NCBI GenBank assembly: GCA_943788235.1
Contig: CALSPM010000005.1
Coordinates: 768,001 to 832,000, forward strand
Reading direction: 5' to 3'
Length of the DNA stretch: 64,000 nt
DNA from: an uncultured Cyclobacteriaceae bacterium
GTDB lineage: Bacteria; Bacteroidota; Bacteroidia; Cytophagales; Cyclobacteriaceae
Below, piece by piece: positions 44,687 to 54,413 of this stretch. A program made the position numbers and the translations under genes. Under the pieces are notes generated by a model, which was not told the DNA's origin, ran no database searches, and was given only the letters and a program-made list of their open reading frames with translations. Each line of letters opens with the position of its first letter. Within the stretch, counting starts at the first letter, position 1.

Positions 44687-45609
44687 ACCAATTGATAAAA
44701 AATAATCTACTAGGAATCAAGGAGTTAAGTCTTGAGGAAATAGAACTAATTTTTGAAACTGCAGATAACTTCAAGGATGTAATTAATCGACCGATTAAAA
44801 AAGTTCCCTCCCTGCGAGAAGTGACCATTGCTAATATTTTTTTTGAAAACTCGACAAGAACCCAGTTGTCTTTTGAGTTGGCAGAAAAAAGACTAAGTGC
44901 CGACGTCGTCAATTTCAGTTCATCTATTAGCTCAGTTAAAAAAGGTGAGACGTTGTTAGATACGGTCAATAACATACTTTCGATGAAGGTCGATATGATT
45001 GTTATTCGTCATTCGAGCCCGGGAGCCCCTCATTTCTTGGCCAAACACGTTAATTCAAAGATTGTGAACGCGGGAGATGGAACGCATGAACATCCGACAC
45101 AAGCTTTATTAGATACATATTCCATTCGAGAACGCTTGGGCAGTATTGAAGGGAAAAAGGTCGTGATCGTAGGGGATATCTTGCACTCAAGGGTAGCCTT
45201 ATCTAATATTTTTGCCTTACAAAAACTGGGTGCTGAAGTGATGGTTTGTGGTCCGGCCACTTTATTGCCAAAATACATCAGTGCCTTGGGCGTTAAAGTA
45301 GAATTAGACATACGAAAGGCGCTGAATTGGTGTGATGCCGCTAATATTCTACGCATTCAACTCGAGCGACAGAGAAGGTCTTACTTTCCATCTCTTCGAG
45401 AATACAGCTTGTACTACGGTGTGAATAAAGAAATGATCAACGCGCTAGATAAAGAGATCATTATTTTGCATCCCGGACCAATTAACCGAGGTGTTGAGAT
45501 CACCTCAAGCGTAGCAGATGCCGATAATGCCTTGATATTAGATCAGGTAGAAAATGGAGTGGCCATTCGGATGGCTGTTTTATATCTATTGGCCAGTAAA
45601 TTAGAATAA
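44683..45609 (+). CDS. pyrB: Aspartate carbamoyltransferase catalytic subunit
   Basis: 308 residues from ATG 44683, chosen because it forms an ATGA overlap with pyrR; ATG 44659 is in frame but lies inside pyrR. The carbamoyl-phosphate site F-F-E-N-S-T-R-T-Q is at residues 53-61, the second site reads H-E-H-P-T-Q-A-L-L-D near 137, and the aspartate site H-P-G-P-I-N-R-G near 263. The enzyme forms N-carbamoyl-aspartate in de novo pyrimidine synthesis, in the cytoplasm. No pyrI regulatory subunit gene follows; the length fits the class C-type trimer or a DHOase-associated form. Intact. Its stop at 45607-45609 directly abuts the purB stop on the other strand. Confidence 0.95.
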   Translation: MNQLIKNNLLGIKELSLEEIELIFETADNFKDVINRPIKKVPSLREVTIANIFFENSTRTQLSFELAEKRLSADVVNFSSSISSVKKGETLLDTVNNILSMKVDMIVIRHSSPGAPHFLAKHVNSKIVNAGDGTHEHPTQALLDTYSIRERLGSIEGKKVVIVGDILHSRVALSNIFALQKLGAEVMVCGPATLLPKYISALGVKVELDIRKALNWCDAANILRIQLERQRRSYFPSLREYSLYYGVNKEMINALDKEIIILHPGPINRGVEITSSVADADNALILDQVENGVAIRMAVLYLLASKLE

Positions 45610-46956
45610 TTATAGTCCTGTGTAGTTGAAGGGTGTAATTACTCTTAATTCTGCTTTGATTTTTTCGGAAATGTCAAGAGATTCAATAAACGCTTGGATG
45701 GTGGATTCTGTAATGACTTCATTTTTACGGGTCAGGCTTTTCAAGGCCTCATAGGGAGACGGATAGGTTTCTCTTCTTAAGATCGTCTGAATAGCTTCGG
45801 CGACGACTGCCCAATTTTGATTGAGATCCTTCTTGATGGCCTCTTCGTTGCATTCTAGTTTTTTCCAACCCTTGATCAATGAGTGTAAAGAAATCATCGA
45901 ATGTGCCATGGGGACTCCTATATTTCTTAATACGGTAGAATCTGTCAAGTCTCTTTGAAGTCTTGATATAGGAAGTTTGACTGCGAGATGTTCATACAAG
46001 GCATTGGCCATGCCTAAGTTTCCTTCTGCATTCTCAAAATCTATGGGATTTACTTTATGAGGCATGGCAGAAGAACCCACCTCATTTTTAATTATTTTTT
46101 GCTTAAAATAGCCCATAGAAACATAGGACCATACGTCTCTACTTAAGTCAATGAGTATGGTATTAATACGCTTTAGTCCATCAAATGACGCAGCCAAATG
46201 GTCATAATGCTCGATTTGAGTCGTCGGATGGCTCCGCTTAAGCTCTAATACATCATTTACAAATCGATGTGCAAATTGATGCCAATCTATCTCAGGATAG
46301 GCGACATGGTGGGCATTAAAATTACCCGTAGCTCCACCAAACTTAGCGGCATGGGGTACCTTTTTTAATAAGTTTATTTGCTCATTGAGTCGAATAAGAT
46401 AAACTTCAATTTCTTTTCCCAATTTTGTTGGGGATGCCGGCTGACCATGGGTTCTGGCAAGTAAGGGAATCTTTTGCCAGAGATCAGCAGACTGCTTTAT
46501 TAAGGCCATGAATTCATCCAACAAAGGTAAAATAGCTTCAGAAAGCGCTTCTTTAACGGACAAGGGAATGGCGGTATTGTTGATGTCTTGAGAGGTCAAT
46601 CCAAAATGGATGAATTCCTTATGAGGTACCAAACTAAGGGCATTAAAATGCTCTTTAATGAAGTATTCAACTGCTTTGACATCGTGATTAGTAACCGATT
46701 CAATTTCTTTTATTTTAAGAGCATCTGCTTCTGTGAAATTTCTGTAGAGATTCCTTAAGGCATCAAATTGGCTAGGATGGATATTCTTTAATTGGGGTAA
46801 AGGCAGTTCACAAAGCCTTATAAAATATTCTATTTCTATTTTCACGCGATATTTGATTAGGGCAAATTCTGAAAAGTAGTTAGAGAGAACTTGTACTTTA
46901 TTGTGATAACGGCCGTCTATAGGCGAGATCGCGTGGATAGAATGATTTTTGCTCAT
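45610..46956 (-). CDS. purB: Adenylosuccinate lyase
   Basis: 448 residues, intact. The fumarase/aspartase-superfamily signature G-S-S-A-M-P-H-K-V-N-P near residue 295 is the mobile loop with the catalytic Ser. T-S-Q-D-I-N-N-T-A near 120 and R-T-H-G-Q-P-A-S-P-T near 165 are the other active-site blocks. The start S-P-I-D-G-R-Y is typical of the E. coli-like PurB subgroup (about 450 residues) rather than the 430-residue Bacillus type. It acts twice in purine synthesis: releasing fumarate from SAICAR and from adenylosuccinate. It is convergent with pyrB with no spacer, and divergent from the reductase gene at 47055, so it is probably monocistronic. Confidence 0.95.
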   Translation of the reverse strand: MSKNHSIHAISPIDGRYHNKVQVLSNYFSEFALIKYRVKIEIEYFIRLCELPLPQLKNIHPSQFDALRNLYRNFTEADALKIKEIESVTNHDVKAVEYFIKEHFNALSLVPHKEFIHFGLTSQDINNTAIPLSVKEALSEAILPLLDEFMALIKQSADLWQKIPLLARTHGQPASPTKLGKEIEVYLIRLNEQINLLKKVPHAAKFGGATGNFNAHHVAYPEIDWHQFAHRFVNDVLELKRSHPTTQIEHYDHLAASFDGLKRINTILIDLSRDVWSYVSMGYFKQKIIKNEVGSSAMPHKVNPIDFENAEGNLGMANALYEHLAVKLPISRLQRDLTDSTVLRNIGVPMAHSMISLHSLIKGWKKLECNEEAIKKDLNQNWAVVAEAIQTILRRETYPSPYEALKSLTRKNEVITESTIQAFIESLDISEKIKAELRVITPFNYTGL

Positions 46957-47054
46957 GTAAATAAATATATGTTACAAAAATACGGAATCCCAATGATTTG
47001 TAACCACCATACTATGGAATTACCTTTACCATTCAAATAAAGATATTTAAAAGA

Positions 47055-48134
47055 ATGGTTTTTGGTTTATTTAAAAAGGATAAAAAAAATAAAAAAAGGG
47101 ATGAAAGGTATGTGGATCTTACAATAAAAGAAATTGTAAAAATCACAGATGACGCAGTCAATCTCGTGTTTGATACATTAGATGAAGATTTCTCATATCA
47201 GTCAGGTCAATTTATAACGCTGATTGATGAGGTCAAAGGTGTTAAAATTAGGCGGGCCTATTCTTTGTGCTCAGCACCAAATATAGATGTACATCCCGCA
47301 GTAACGGTAAAAAGAGTAACCAATGGTGTAATGTCTAATCACATCAATGATACTTATCAGATAGGCCAGAGACTCAGAGTTATGGAAGCGATGGGTACTT
47401 TTACTACTCATTTTGATAGTGAAAAATCAAGACAACTGGTATTGATTGGAGGAGGATCTGGAATTACACCCCTCTATTCTATCGTTAAGTCGGCCCTTCA
47501 TTTAGAACCCAGAACAGAGGTATTACTTGTTTACGCCAACAAATCTTCTGCGGATATTATATTTAAGAAAGACTTAAATAAATTAAGTAAGCAGTTTCAA
47601 AATTTTCATTGGATTAATATTTTGGAACAAGAAGATGCAATAACACCGGCAGATTACCTGGGTAGGCCTACAGAGTCAATGGTGCGCACCATTCTTGAGC
47701 AATCAAATGTGAGTATAAAAACCAATTATTTTATTTGTGGTCCCGATCCGATGATGAAAATTATTCAGTCTGGATTGGATCAATTTGGAGTTCTACCCAA
47801 ACAAATTCAAATAGAAAGATTTGTAGGTAAGCATCTTGTCGAGAATTTGAAGGGCTCAAATGAAGTCAATGTATCTATTCTTTTGGACGGAACGAACCAT
47901 GAATTGAAAATAGATGGTGATCAGCCCATTTTAGATCAAGCACTTTTGGCTGGAATTGACATGCCCTATTCATGTAAAAGTGGTTTTTGTACCGCTTGTC
48001 GTGGTAAGGTATTGTCAGGAAAAGTTGATATTAAAAATGCTGATGGCCTTTCTGAAGAAGAAATTGAAGAAGGGTTCGCACTGTTGTGCGTGGGCCGTGC
48101 CTTGACACCAGAGCTGAAGCTATCTTTTGAATGA
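47055..48134 (+). CDS. Ferredoxin-NADP(+) reductase-like protein fused to 2Fe-2S ferredoxin (PaaE-like)
   Basis: 359 residues, intact. Three modules in order: an FAD domain with R-A-Y-S-L-C-S-A-P near residue 67 (the RxYS FAD motif); an NAD(P) domain with I-G-G-G-S-G-I-T-P near 137 and F-I-C-G-P-D-P-M-M near 233; and a C-terminal plant-type ferredoxin with C-K-S-G-F-C-T-A-C near 306 and a fourth Cys in L-L-C-V-G near 345. This is the layout of PaaE/phenol-hydroxylase-type oxygenase reductases. Bacteroidota often carry such a protein without any oxygenase cluster, as here, so the electron acceptor is not evident; a desaturase such as the one at 55802 is possible. A Lys-rich start suggests a cytoplasmic protein. 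Confidence 0.88.
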   Translation: MVFGLFKKDKKNKKRDERYVDLTIKEIVKITDDAVNLVFDTLDEDFSYQSGQFITLIDEVKGVKIRRAYSLCSAPNIDVHPAVTVKRVTNGVMSNHINDTYQIGQRLRVMEAMGTFTTHFDSEKSRQLVLIGGGSGITPLYSIVKSALHLEPRTEVLLVYANKSSADIIFKKDLNKLSKQFQNFHWINILEQEDAITPADYLGRPTESMVRTILEQSNVSIKTNYFICGPDPMMKIIQSGLDQFGVLPKQIQIERFVGKHLVENLKGSNEVNVSILLDGTNHELKIDGDQPILDQALLAGIDMPYSCKSGFCTACRGKVLSGKVDIKNADGLSEEEIEEGFALLCVGRALTPELKLSFE

Positions 48135-48189
48135 ATCGCTCTTTTTTTATATTTTTAATAGAGGTTAAATAGATAAATACACATGTTGT

Positions 48190-48678
48190 ATGTTTAAGAA
48201 CTGGATAGCATTTTACCAAAAACTTTCATTATTTTTCAATGCTATCATTGCGATTTCATTTCTTCCATTTTGTTGGTTATTATTGGAAATGGAGGCTGAG
48301 GGGAATCAAGCTGATTTGCTCTCAGATCAAAGTAAGTGGACCGTTAGATTGATTGCTTTTACTTTAGTGTTTCTTCTCTTATTTTTTTCAGTAAAAGTTA
48401 CAAAAAAGGGATTAAAAACGGTTTCGTCTAAGGCTCTAGTTTCAGCTAAGCTATCCTCATTTTACCATATTTATATTAAAAAGTTCATGTTCATGGAACT
48501 AGCGGCTATCATTGCTTTAGGCGCCATTTATGTATTGAGAGATTATTTTTTCGTTTTTATTTATTTAGGGATCTTGGTGTGGTTCTCACTCATTCGCCCC
48601 ACGTACAATTATGTCGTAGATAAACTCAAACTAAGTGCTTCTGAAAGGAAACAGCTGGAATCACAAGTAGATTTTTAG
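48190..48678 (+). CDS. Four-helix membrane protein of unknown function
   Basis: 162 residues with four hydrophobic helices (about residues 13-32, 48-66, 98-116 and 118-134) separated by a Ser/Lys-rich loop, and a charged C-terminal tail (L-S-A-S-E-R-K-Q-L-E). Conserved-looking residues include R-P-T-Y-N-Y near 137. I do not recognise the family; similar small proteins occur widely in Bacteroidota without assigned function. It starts 55 bases after the reductase gene on the same strand and may be co-transcribed with it. Its last codon overlaps the stop of the convergent hydrolase gene. Intact, start unambiguous. Confidence 0.65.
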   Translation: MFKNWIAFYQKLSLFFNAIIAISFLPFCWLLLEMEAEGNQADLLSDQSKWTVRLIAFTLVFLLLFFSVKVTKKGLKTVSSKALVSAKLSSFYHIYIKKFMFMELAAIIALGAIYVLRDYFFVFIYLGILVWFSLIRPTYNYVVDKLKLSASERKQLESQVDF

Positions 48679-49574
48679 AAATGCGGCCAGTTCGGGGCCT
48701 TTTCGGTTAAAAAATCATCGATCAATGCCTCATATTTTTGGGGATGATCCTTCATATCTTTACAGTGCTGAGACCCCCAATTGGTATGATGAAAAATAGC
48801 ATATTCATGGTTTAATTTTTTATTGATATCTACAGACTGCCAAGAGGACGTCTGATCATCCGATTGGGAGTGTATGAGTAATGTAGGTACGCGTATTTCT
48901 GAGGCCAATGCTTCAATATTTGCCTCATCCAGATCAAATTGTGCCCGCCATTGCACTAAAAAATAGGTGATGGGATAAAATATTTCGATCCAACTTCCGT
49001 AACGTCTCAAAGCCCGCTCATTTACCGCAGATTTTATGTCTCGATAAGGAGAATCAGCCAATATAAAACCGACTTCTGGAGTGACTGAACTGGCTGCCAA
49101 TACCGCCGCAGCACCCCAAGATTTCCCAATCCATCCAATTTGATCGAGCGACAGCCCCGACTTATGCATCAGGACTTCAGAGAATGCCAGATGGTCTTTG
49201 CGTTCTAAGATGCTCCAAGTACCTAATGATCCACCACTTTCTCCATGCCCTCGATGATCATAAAGTATGATGTCACAACCTTTTTTCCAAAAATAAGGAG
49301 CGTATTCAGCACCTCCCATCCTATTTCCTCCCCAACCATGAGAGACGACGGCACCACAAAAGACGCTGTCATTAGGGTTTTTAAGATAAGAACCCTTTAA
49401 TGAAACGTTGTCATCTGTTAATACTTCAATAGGTGCTACGACTCCATATTTATTTAGCAAAGATAAGTCAGGTTGAGATCTCCAGGGGACAATAATTAAT
49501 GAAGAGAAAAACCAACCTAGGAATACGTAAATAACCAAAAAAAGTAAAATCAAAAAGGCTAATATTTTTTTCAT
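48675..49574 (-). CDS. Membrane-anchored alpha/beta hydrolase
   Basis: 299 residues, intact, with an N-terminal hydrophobic helix (residues ~3-25) that anchors or exports it. The hydrolase core has the oxyanion strand V-V-S-H-G-W-G-G-N near residue 85, Y-D-H-R-G-H-G-E-S-G-G near 112, the nucleophile elbow G-W-I-G-K-S-W-G near 150, the acid in L-I-H-S-Q-S-D-D near 240, and a His in H-T-N-W-G-S-Q-H near 265. This is the pattern of BEM46/FrsA-like exported hydrolases, with Trp following the Ser instead of the common Met/Tyr. Substrate unknown; acyl ester or peptide hydrolysis near the membrane is likely. Single gene between convergent and co-directional neighbours. Confidence 0.85.
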   Translation of the reverse strand: MKKILAFLILLFLVIYVFLGWFFSSLIIVPWRSQPDLSLLNKYGVVAPIEVLTDDNVSLKGSYLKNPNDSVFCGAVVSHGWGGNRMGGAEYAPYFWKKGCDIILYDHRGHGESGGSLGTWSILERKDHLAFSEVLMHKSGLSLDQIGWIGKSWGAAAVLAASSVTPEVGFILADSPYRDIKSAVNERALRRYGSWIEIFYPITYFLVQWRAQFDLDEANIEALASEIRVPTLLIHSQSDDQTSSWQSVDINKKLNHEYAIFHHTNWGSQHCKDMKDHPQKYEALIDDFLTEKAPNWPHF

Positions 49575-49684
49575 GGGGAAATTAAGGGATAACCCAGTGC
49601 CTACTTTTCATAAAAGGGTAAATTAAACCGGGTTAAGTTAGCCTAAGCTTCTTAAAACTGAGGATTTATTTTTGATAAAATTAT

Positions 49685-50474
49685 TCACTTCTCCTGACTC
49701 ATATTGATTTTCGCTATCATTTTGCTCTTTTTCAGTTGAATTGGAGCGCCAGATTTACGGCGCAGTTTATCATTAAATAACTCAACCATTAGGGCAAAGG
49801 TCATGGCAAAATAAACATAACCTTTATTCACATGTTGGTGCATGCCCTCCATCACGAGTATCAATCCGATTAAAATTAAAAACGCCAGTGCCAGCATTTT
49901 TATCGTAGGCCTGTTATTGATGAAATCACTTATTTTCTGAGAGAAAATGAGCATGACGATCATCGCAAAAATGACCGCTAAGATCATGACTGTAATTTGA
50001 TCTGAAAGGCCTACCGCGGTTAAGATGGAATCAAAGGGAAAAATAATATCGATCAGTACGATTTGACCCAGTGTAGCGGCAAAGGTTTGAAGTTGTGGCA
50101 TATGATCAGGTATGACATCCTCACCTTCTAGCTTTTCATGAATTTCATGCACACTTTTGGCAATAAGAAAAGTCCCGCCCATTACCAATATGAGATCCTT
50201 GATGCTGAGTTCAAAGAGAGGTAAATCACCCCAAACAGGGAGGCTTCACGATGGGCGCCGTCAAGCCGACGATCCACTTGACCGTTAATAAGAGCATTAT
50301 TCTAAAAACCAAGGCCAGTAGTAGGCCCGTATTTCTTGCCTTTGCTTGGGATACAGCCGGTAATTTTCCGGTAATGATGGAGATGAAAATGATGTTATCA
50401 ATTCCTAAAATAATTTCCATTACCGTTAAGGAAATCAAAGCGATGATTACATCACCGGTCAATAAGTGCTCCAT
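49685..50474 (-). pseudogene. TerC-family integral membrane protein, one frameshift
   Basis: From ATG 50474 the first 82 codons show [15 protein letters not shown], the first acidic TerC motif, and then run out of frame. In the next frame the sequence continues [29 protein letters not shown] and F-P-F-D-S-I-L-T-A-V-G, the second acidic motif, ending with further helices at 49685. Removing one base from the GGG at 50238-50240 gives about 262 residues with seven or so helices, the usual YgdQ/YkoY-like TerC size. TerC proteins are metal transporters, often Mn efflux or delivery to exported proteins. Only one defect, so a sequencing insertion is likely. Confidence 0.88.
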
Positions 50475-50506
50475 TTTAGTTCATTCACTTTTATGTAATC
50501 AGCCGA

Positions 50507-51201
50507 TCAAATACCTAGATCCGCTCTTTTTGACCATACCTCATAAATCGGTTTTCCTTTGCTGCTCTTGCCACTGTGATGCCATTTGCCCTGTTGTAAT
50601 TCAAAATCAAATTGCAGGCGCGCGCCTACCCGACTGTTATCTCTAGAGAAATATTCTATTTTTTCCGTATACTGACCATTTACGGTCTCGTAGCTACCCC
50701 CACCAGTACCAAAAAATTCTTTGGTTTCAATATTATAGGCAATCCATTGAAATTGGGTACCTGAGAGTATTTTCATAGTTCTCCTCACTCCGGGTACGCG
50801 CTCAGAAATGACACCCTCTCGCTTACGCCCCGTAATCAGCCAAGCACCCTGCAAGGCGCCTGGTTGACCCTTATCAATCCTACGCCACAAAGTATTTTCC
50901 CATTGGATGTTATCATCACTTTGCAAGAAATTAACGTTGGTTTGGGTGCCTACTTTTTCAGGTGATGAGGTATCAAACTCCCAATTCAAGACGACATGAT
51001 CATCTGCTGTGGCCCAACTTCCCCCCGCGGTTGAAATGAATACGCAGGGTCGGTTTCATATTTTGTAATAGAAAAATGATTCGCAGTCATGATCCAAACA
51101 GATTGTATTTGATCTGTCGAGGATGACCAAGCCCCTGTTAGGTTTTGTCCGATCAAAAAGCTACTAAAGAGCAATGTATATAGGTAGGTAAGTATTTTCA
51201 T
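50507..51201 (-). pseudogene. Exported lipocalin-like protein, one frameshift
   Basis: From ATG 51201 there is a signal peptide (L-L-F-S-S-F-L-I-G-Q) and the strand N-L-T-G-A-W, then V-W-I-M-T-A-N-H-F-S-I-T-K-Y, before the frame is lost at about 51030. The adjoining frame gives S-W-A-T-A-D-D-H-V-V-L-N-W-E-F-D-T and continues to 50507 with G-A-W-L-I-T-G-R-K, M-K-I-L-S-G-T-Q-F-Q-W-I-A-Y and F-F-G-T-G-G-G-S-Y. Removing one base near 51030 restores about 230 residues. The doubled G-A-W strand-start and F-G-T-G-G-G-x-Y block are typical of Bacteroidota secreted 'lipocalin-like' or DUF4488-type proteins that contain two related halves. Function unknown. Located 32 bases upstream of the TerC gene start on the same strand. 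Confidence 0.7.
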
Positions 51202-51258
51202 TTGAGATGTATTTAGGCATAAGATAATAATAACCTCATCGAATAAGAAATATAGACC

Positions 51259-52270
51259 TTATCTTGTTTCGATTTTACCATTGGCATACTTAGCGAATCT
51301 CCCCGACGTATGTGCATGGGTATGATCGGGTTTTGGCCAAGGCCACCCTCCAAATTGAGTTAATTGATATTCTCGCATCGTTTCTTGAATTTCAGATTGA
51401 TGGTTCATAACAAAAGGGCCATATTGAGCGATGGGCTCGTTAATAGGTTTCCCCTGTAGCAATAAGAAATGACTGACTCTGGGCCGTTAGTGATACGAAG
51501 AGATTGGTCACTGACCATTTCAACAGATGATTGGGTAAAACTTTTTTATTTTCTAGCTCGACGTCTTTTCCTTGAAAGTAATACAGCGTTCGACTCAAGT
51601 CAGCACCATGAGCAGGTAGGATCCATTGGGCTCCGGGTTCCATTTCCAAAGTCCAAATAGAAACTCCATTCTCTGGATTATTGGCCCAAGAATCGGGTGC
51701 GGGAGGTAAGCCTTTCGTACCGAAGAGCGTTCCGGCAATCACCGTTACTTCCGTCTTTTTATTTTGATCATCATGGTGGATATATTTGGGGATTTCTTCA
51801 CTCCATAGCATGGAAAAATGAGGAGCACACATTTTTTTAGCTTTTGGTAAATTGATCCAGATCTGAAACATCAACAATGGGTTATTTTTTGATGTATTTA
51901 TTAAAGGAAACATTTCGCAATGCTGAACTCCTTTGCCCGCAGTCATCCATTGTACATCACCATTACCAAATCTACCCGCAGCTCCGAGAGAGTCTGAATG
52001 GTCCACTAATCCTTTTTGTGCGATTGTTACCGTTTCAAAACCACGATGCGGATGGGCTGGAAAACCAGGTACGACGGTGCCGTGATACATCCTGAAGCCA
52101 TCTTTACTTTGGAAATCTTGTCCTAAATTTCTTCCGGTGAGTAAAGTAGGGTCGGGACCCAACGCTGTATTGCCTGGAGGATAGGTATCTTCATGAAAGG
52201 CGCAAAACAAGAAAGGATCTTTGGTTTGCCATGGAAAACCTAAAGGAGAAATATGAATAATTGCTGACAT
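51259..52270 (-). pseudogene. Pirin-family cupin protein, C-terminal frameshift
   Basis: From ATG 52270 the protein shows the bicupin pirin pattern: [14 protein letters not shown] near residue 72 with two metal-binding His, [16 protein letters not shown] near 105 supplying the His and Glu ligands, and [10 protein letters not shown] near 132. The second cupin lies at about 170-260. At ~51460 the frame is lost; the other frame continues [20 protein letters not shown], the canonical pirin end, to 51259. Removing one base gives about 337 residues. The metal site is intact. Pirins have quercetinase activity or act as redox-sensing regulators; role here unknown. Confidence 0.87.
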
Positions 52271-52509
52271 TTTAGGGACGCTTTAAAAATTGGACTTATC
52301 ATTTTTTCAAATTCCTATAGAAAGAGGAGGGTATTTGTTTTATTAAAGTCAAAACTAACTCAGTTTGAACTCAAATCCCCATGATAATTATAGATAACAA
52401 GCATAGATATTTATATTTTCTCTAACTCTTTTGCTTGGCGTTAATAATGTTATACACAATTTATTATATTGTCAAAAATTGATATATTTATGCTAAAAAA
52501 CGACCTAAA

Positions 52510-53292
52510 ATGAGATTTTTTAAGGATTTTTATTACATCACTAATTTCAAAACCTTTTTTGTAACTTTTTTAGCGCTTTGTGCCACTTATATCTGCATAA
52601 CTTATAAAATACATGCGGATTTACCTTTGGCATTGGTGAGTATTGCAATCATATTTCCTGTTGTATTTGCGATCAATTCGGCGTATGCGAGAAGAGAGCA
52701 AGGGCTTGTAAGTTTAGCGGCTTGCAAAGGCTTTATGTATGGATTTTATAGAATAGCCGTAGACCATCCAAAAGATTTGGATCCCGAAAAGGCTTTAGAA
52801 TGTAAGAAAAAAATAATTGACTTATTTACTTCCTTAAAATGCTTCTTAGAGAGTGATCCTGAAGAATCAGCGTCCTTTGCCAAAGAAGTTTATACCAATA
52901 TTAAAGTGTTAAGTTTATTTTCAAAAACGTTATTGGCTCAAGGGCTGCACGGTAGATCGGTATCTAGAATGCTCGTTTTTATAACGCGCTTTTCCATTGC
53001 TTTTGAAGAGATGCAAATGATTTTTCATTATCGAACGCCTATAGGACTGAAAGCGTATGGGAAAATTTTTTTAGTGGTTTTTCCTGTTTTATACGCGCCA
53101 TCTTTTGCCTTATTAGCTTCAAACTTTTCAGGATTGGCAGTCTATTTTAGTTATCTTATACCCACACTTTATACTATAATTTTGGTAAGCTTAGATAATA
53201 TTCAAACTCAACTTGAGAATCCATTTGATCAATTTGGTTCTGATGACATTCGGGTTGATGTGGATAAAATTGACCAAATGTTGATACCTTAA
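52510..53292 (+). CDS. Bestrophin-like membrane protein
   Basis: 260 residues, intact, with hydrophobic segments at about residues 15-32, 38-55, 195-212 and 215-235. The end reads L-D-N-I-Q-T-Q-L-E-N-P-F-D-Q-F-G-S-D-D-I, matching the acidic C-terminal motif (I-x-x-x-L-E-x-P-F...D-D) of bacterial bestrophin-like channels and related UPF0187 proteins. Overall similarity to canonical bestrophins is limited; in particular the N-terminal half is less hydrophobic, so the label is provisional. A role in anion conductance is inferred from the family. It precedes the CotH-like gene by 28 bases and may share its transcript. AT-rich sequence upstream (52271-52509) shows no clear promoter. Confidence 0.55.
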   Translation: MRFFKDFYYITNFKTFFVTFLALCATYICITYKIHADLPLALVSIAIIFPVVFAINSAYARREQGLVSLAACKGFMYGFYRIAVDHPKDLDPEKALECKKKIIDLFTSLKCFLESDPEESASFAKEVYTNIKVLSLFSKTLLAQGLHGRSVSRMLVFITRFSIAFEEMQMIFHYRTPIGLKAYGKIFLVVFPVLYAPSFALLASNFSGLAVYFSYLIPTLYTIILVSLDNIQTQLENPFDQFGSDDIRVDVDKIDQMLIP

Positions 53293-53320
53293 AATATTAA
53301 TAGAAATTAAATGATAAACG

Positions 53321-54397
53321 ATGAAAAAGATATTTGTTAACCCACGTTTTTTAATAGGCTTGATCACATTCTTCGGATCAGTAGTGATGTTATCCGCCCA
53401 AAGCCGTATGGATCGGGCGATTCAATCTTCTTTGTTTCAAGAGGATGGAATCCTAGAGTTAACCCTGACGATGGATGTCGAAACAGTTACCAAGGATATT
53501 GAAGATAGAGAAGAACATGATGGAACCATCACCTACAAAGGGGCTGATGGGACAGATGTTTCACTCAGCGTAATGCTTAAAACGCGAGGAAAAACAAGAG
53601 CCAATCCAGAGGTTTGCAAGTTCCCACCGCTACAATTAAACTTCAAAAAGAAGGGGAATTATGATAATATATTTACTGGGCAAGACAAGCTTAAACTTGT
53701 AGCCCATTGTCAATATAATAAAGGCTTTGATGATTATGTTGCTCAAGAGTATTTGACTTACAAGCATTATAATATACTAACAGAGAATAGTTTTAGGGTG
53801 AGATTGTTGAGGGTTACCTATGTGGATACTGGTGGAAATAGAGATCCTTTTACTAAGTATGCTTTTTTGATAGAAGAAGATGAAATATTGGCCGAGAGAA
53901 GAGGAAAAATTGTATCTGAAAAGTCAGTTAGAAATCAAGATATGTGTGAACACAATGCCTTGGACTTAATGATTTTATTTGAATTTATGATAGGAAATAC
54001 AGATTGGGGCGTGGGCGCTAAGCACAATATGAAATTGATAGCGGATGATTCGACGAATCGATTACCGATTCCGGTGCCTTATGATTTTGATTATGCAGGT
54101 GCAATTATGACTACTTATGCTCAGCCCGCAGAGGCTTTACAAATCACGAGTGTAAGACAACGCCTTTTTAGGGGTCTATGCAGGCAACCGGGCAGTTATG
54201 AGAAAATCTTTCAAATTTTTAATGATAAAAAAGAGGATATCTATGCGTTATATCAAAACTCAAGTCATGTCGATGATAGATTCAAAAAGTCTACTTTGAA
54301 ATATTTTGATCAATTTTATAATATCATCAACGATCCCAAGAAAGCAAAAAGGCAAGTACTAGAAGTTTGTAGGGCGAAGCATAATCATGTTTTTTGA
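53321..54397 (+). CDS. Exported CotH-kinase-like protein
   Basis: 358 residues, intact, with a signal peptide cleaved after S-A-Q near residue 27. The middle contains V-M-L-K-T-R-G-K-T-R and F-P-P-L-Q-L-N-F-K near 90, then F-E-F-M-I-G-N-T-D-W near 225, H-N-M-K-L-I near 242, and P-V-P-Y-D-F-D-Y-A-G near 258. The order RG...KxP-like strand, I-x-N-x-D-x-x...H-N and D-F-D is that of CotH-type atypical protein kinases, where the late Asp binds Mg-ATP. I assign it by this pattern and would call it tentative. Export of a CotH-like kinase is known in other bacteria. It is followed 17 bases later by an exported phosphatase gene, an attractive functional pairing. Confidence 0.55.
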   Translation: MKKIFVNPRFLIGLITFFGSVVMLSAQSRMDRAIQSSLFQEDGILELTLTMDVETVTKDIEDREEHDGTITYKGADGTDVSLSVMLKTRGKTRANPEVCKFPPLQLNFKKKGNYDNIFTGQDKLKLVAHCQYNKGFDDYVAQEYLTYKHYNILTENSFRVRLLRVTYVDTGGNRDPFTKYAFLIEEDEILAERRGKIVSEKSVRNQDMCEHNALDLMILFEFMIGNTDWGVGAKHNMKLIADDSTNRLPIPVPYDFDYAGAIMTTYAQPAEALQITSVRQRLFRGLCRQPGSYEKIFQIFNDKKEDIYALYQNSSHVDDRFKKSTLKYFDQFYNIINDPKKAKRQVLEVCRAKHNHVF

Positions 54398-54413
54398 TTG
54401 AAAATAAATCATC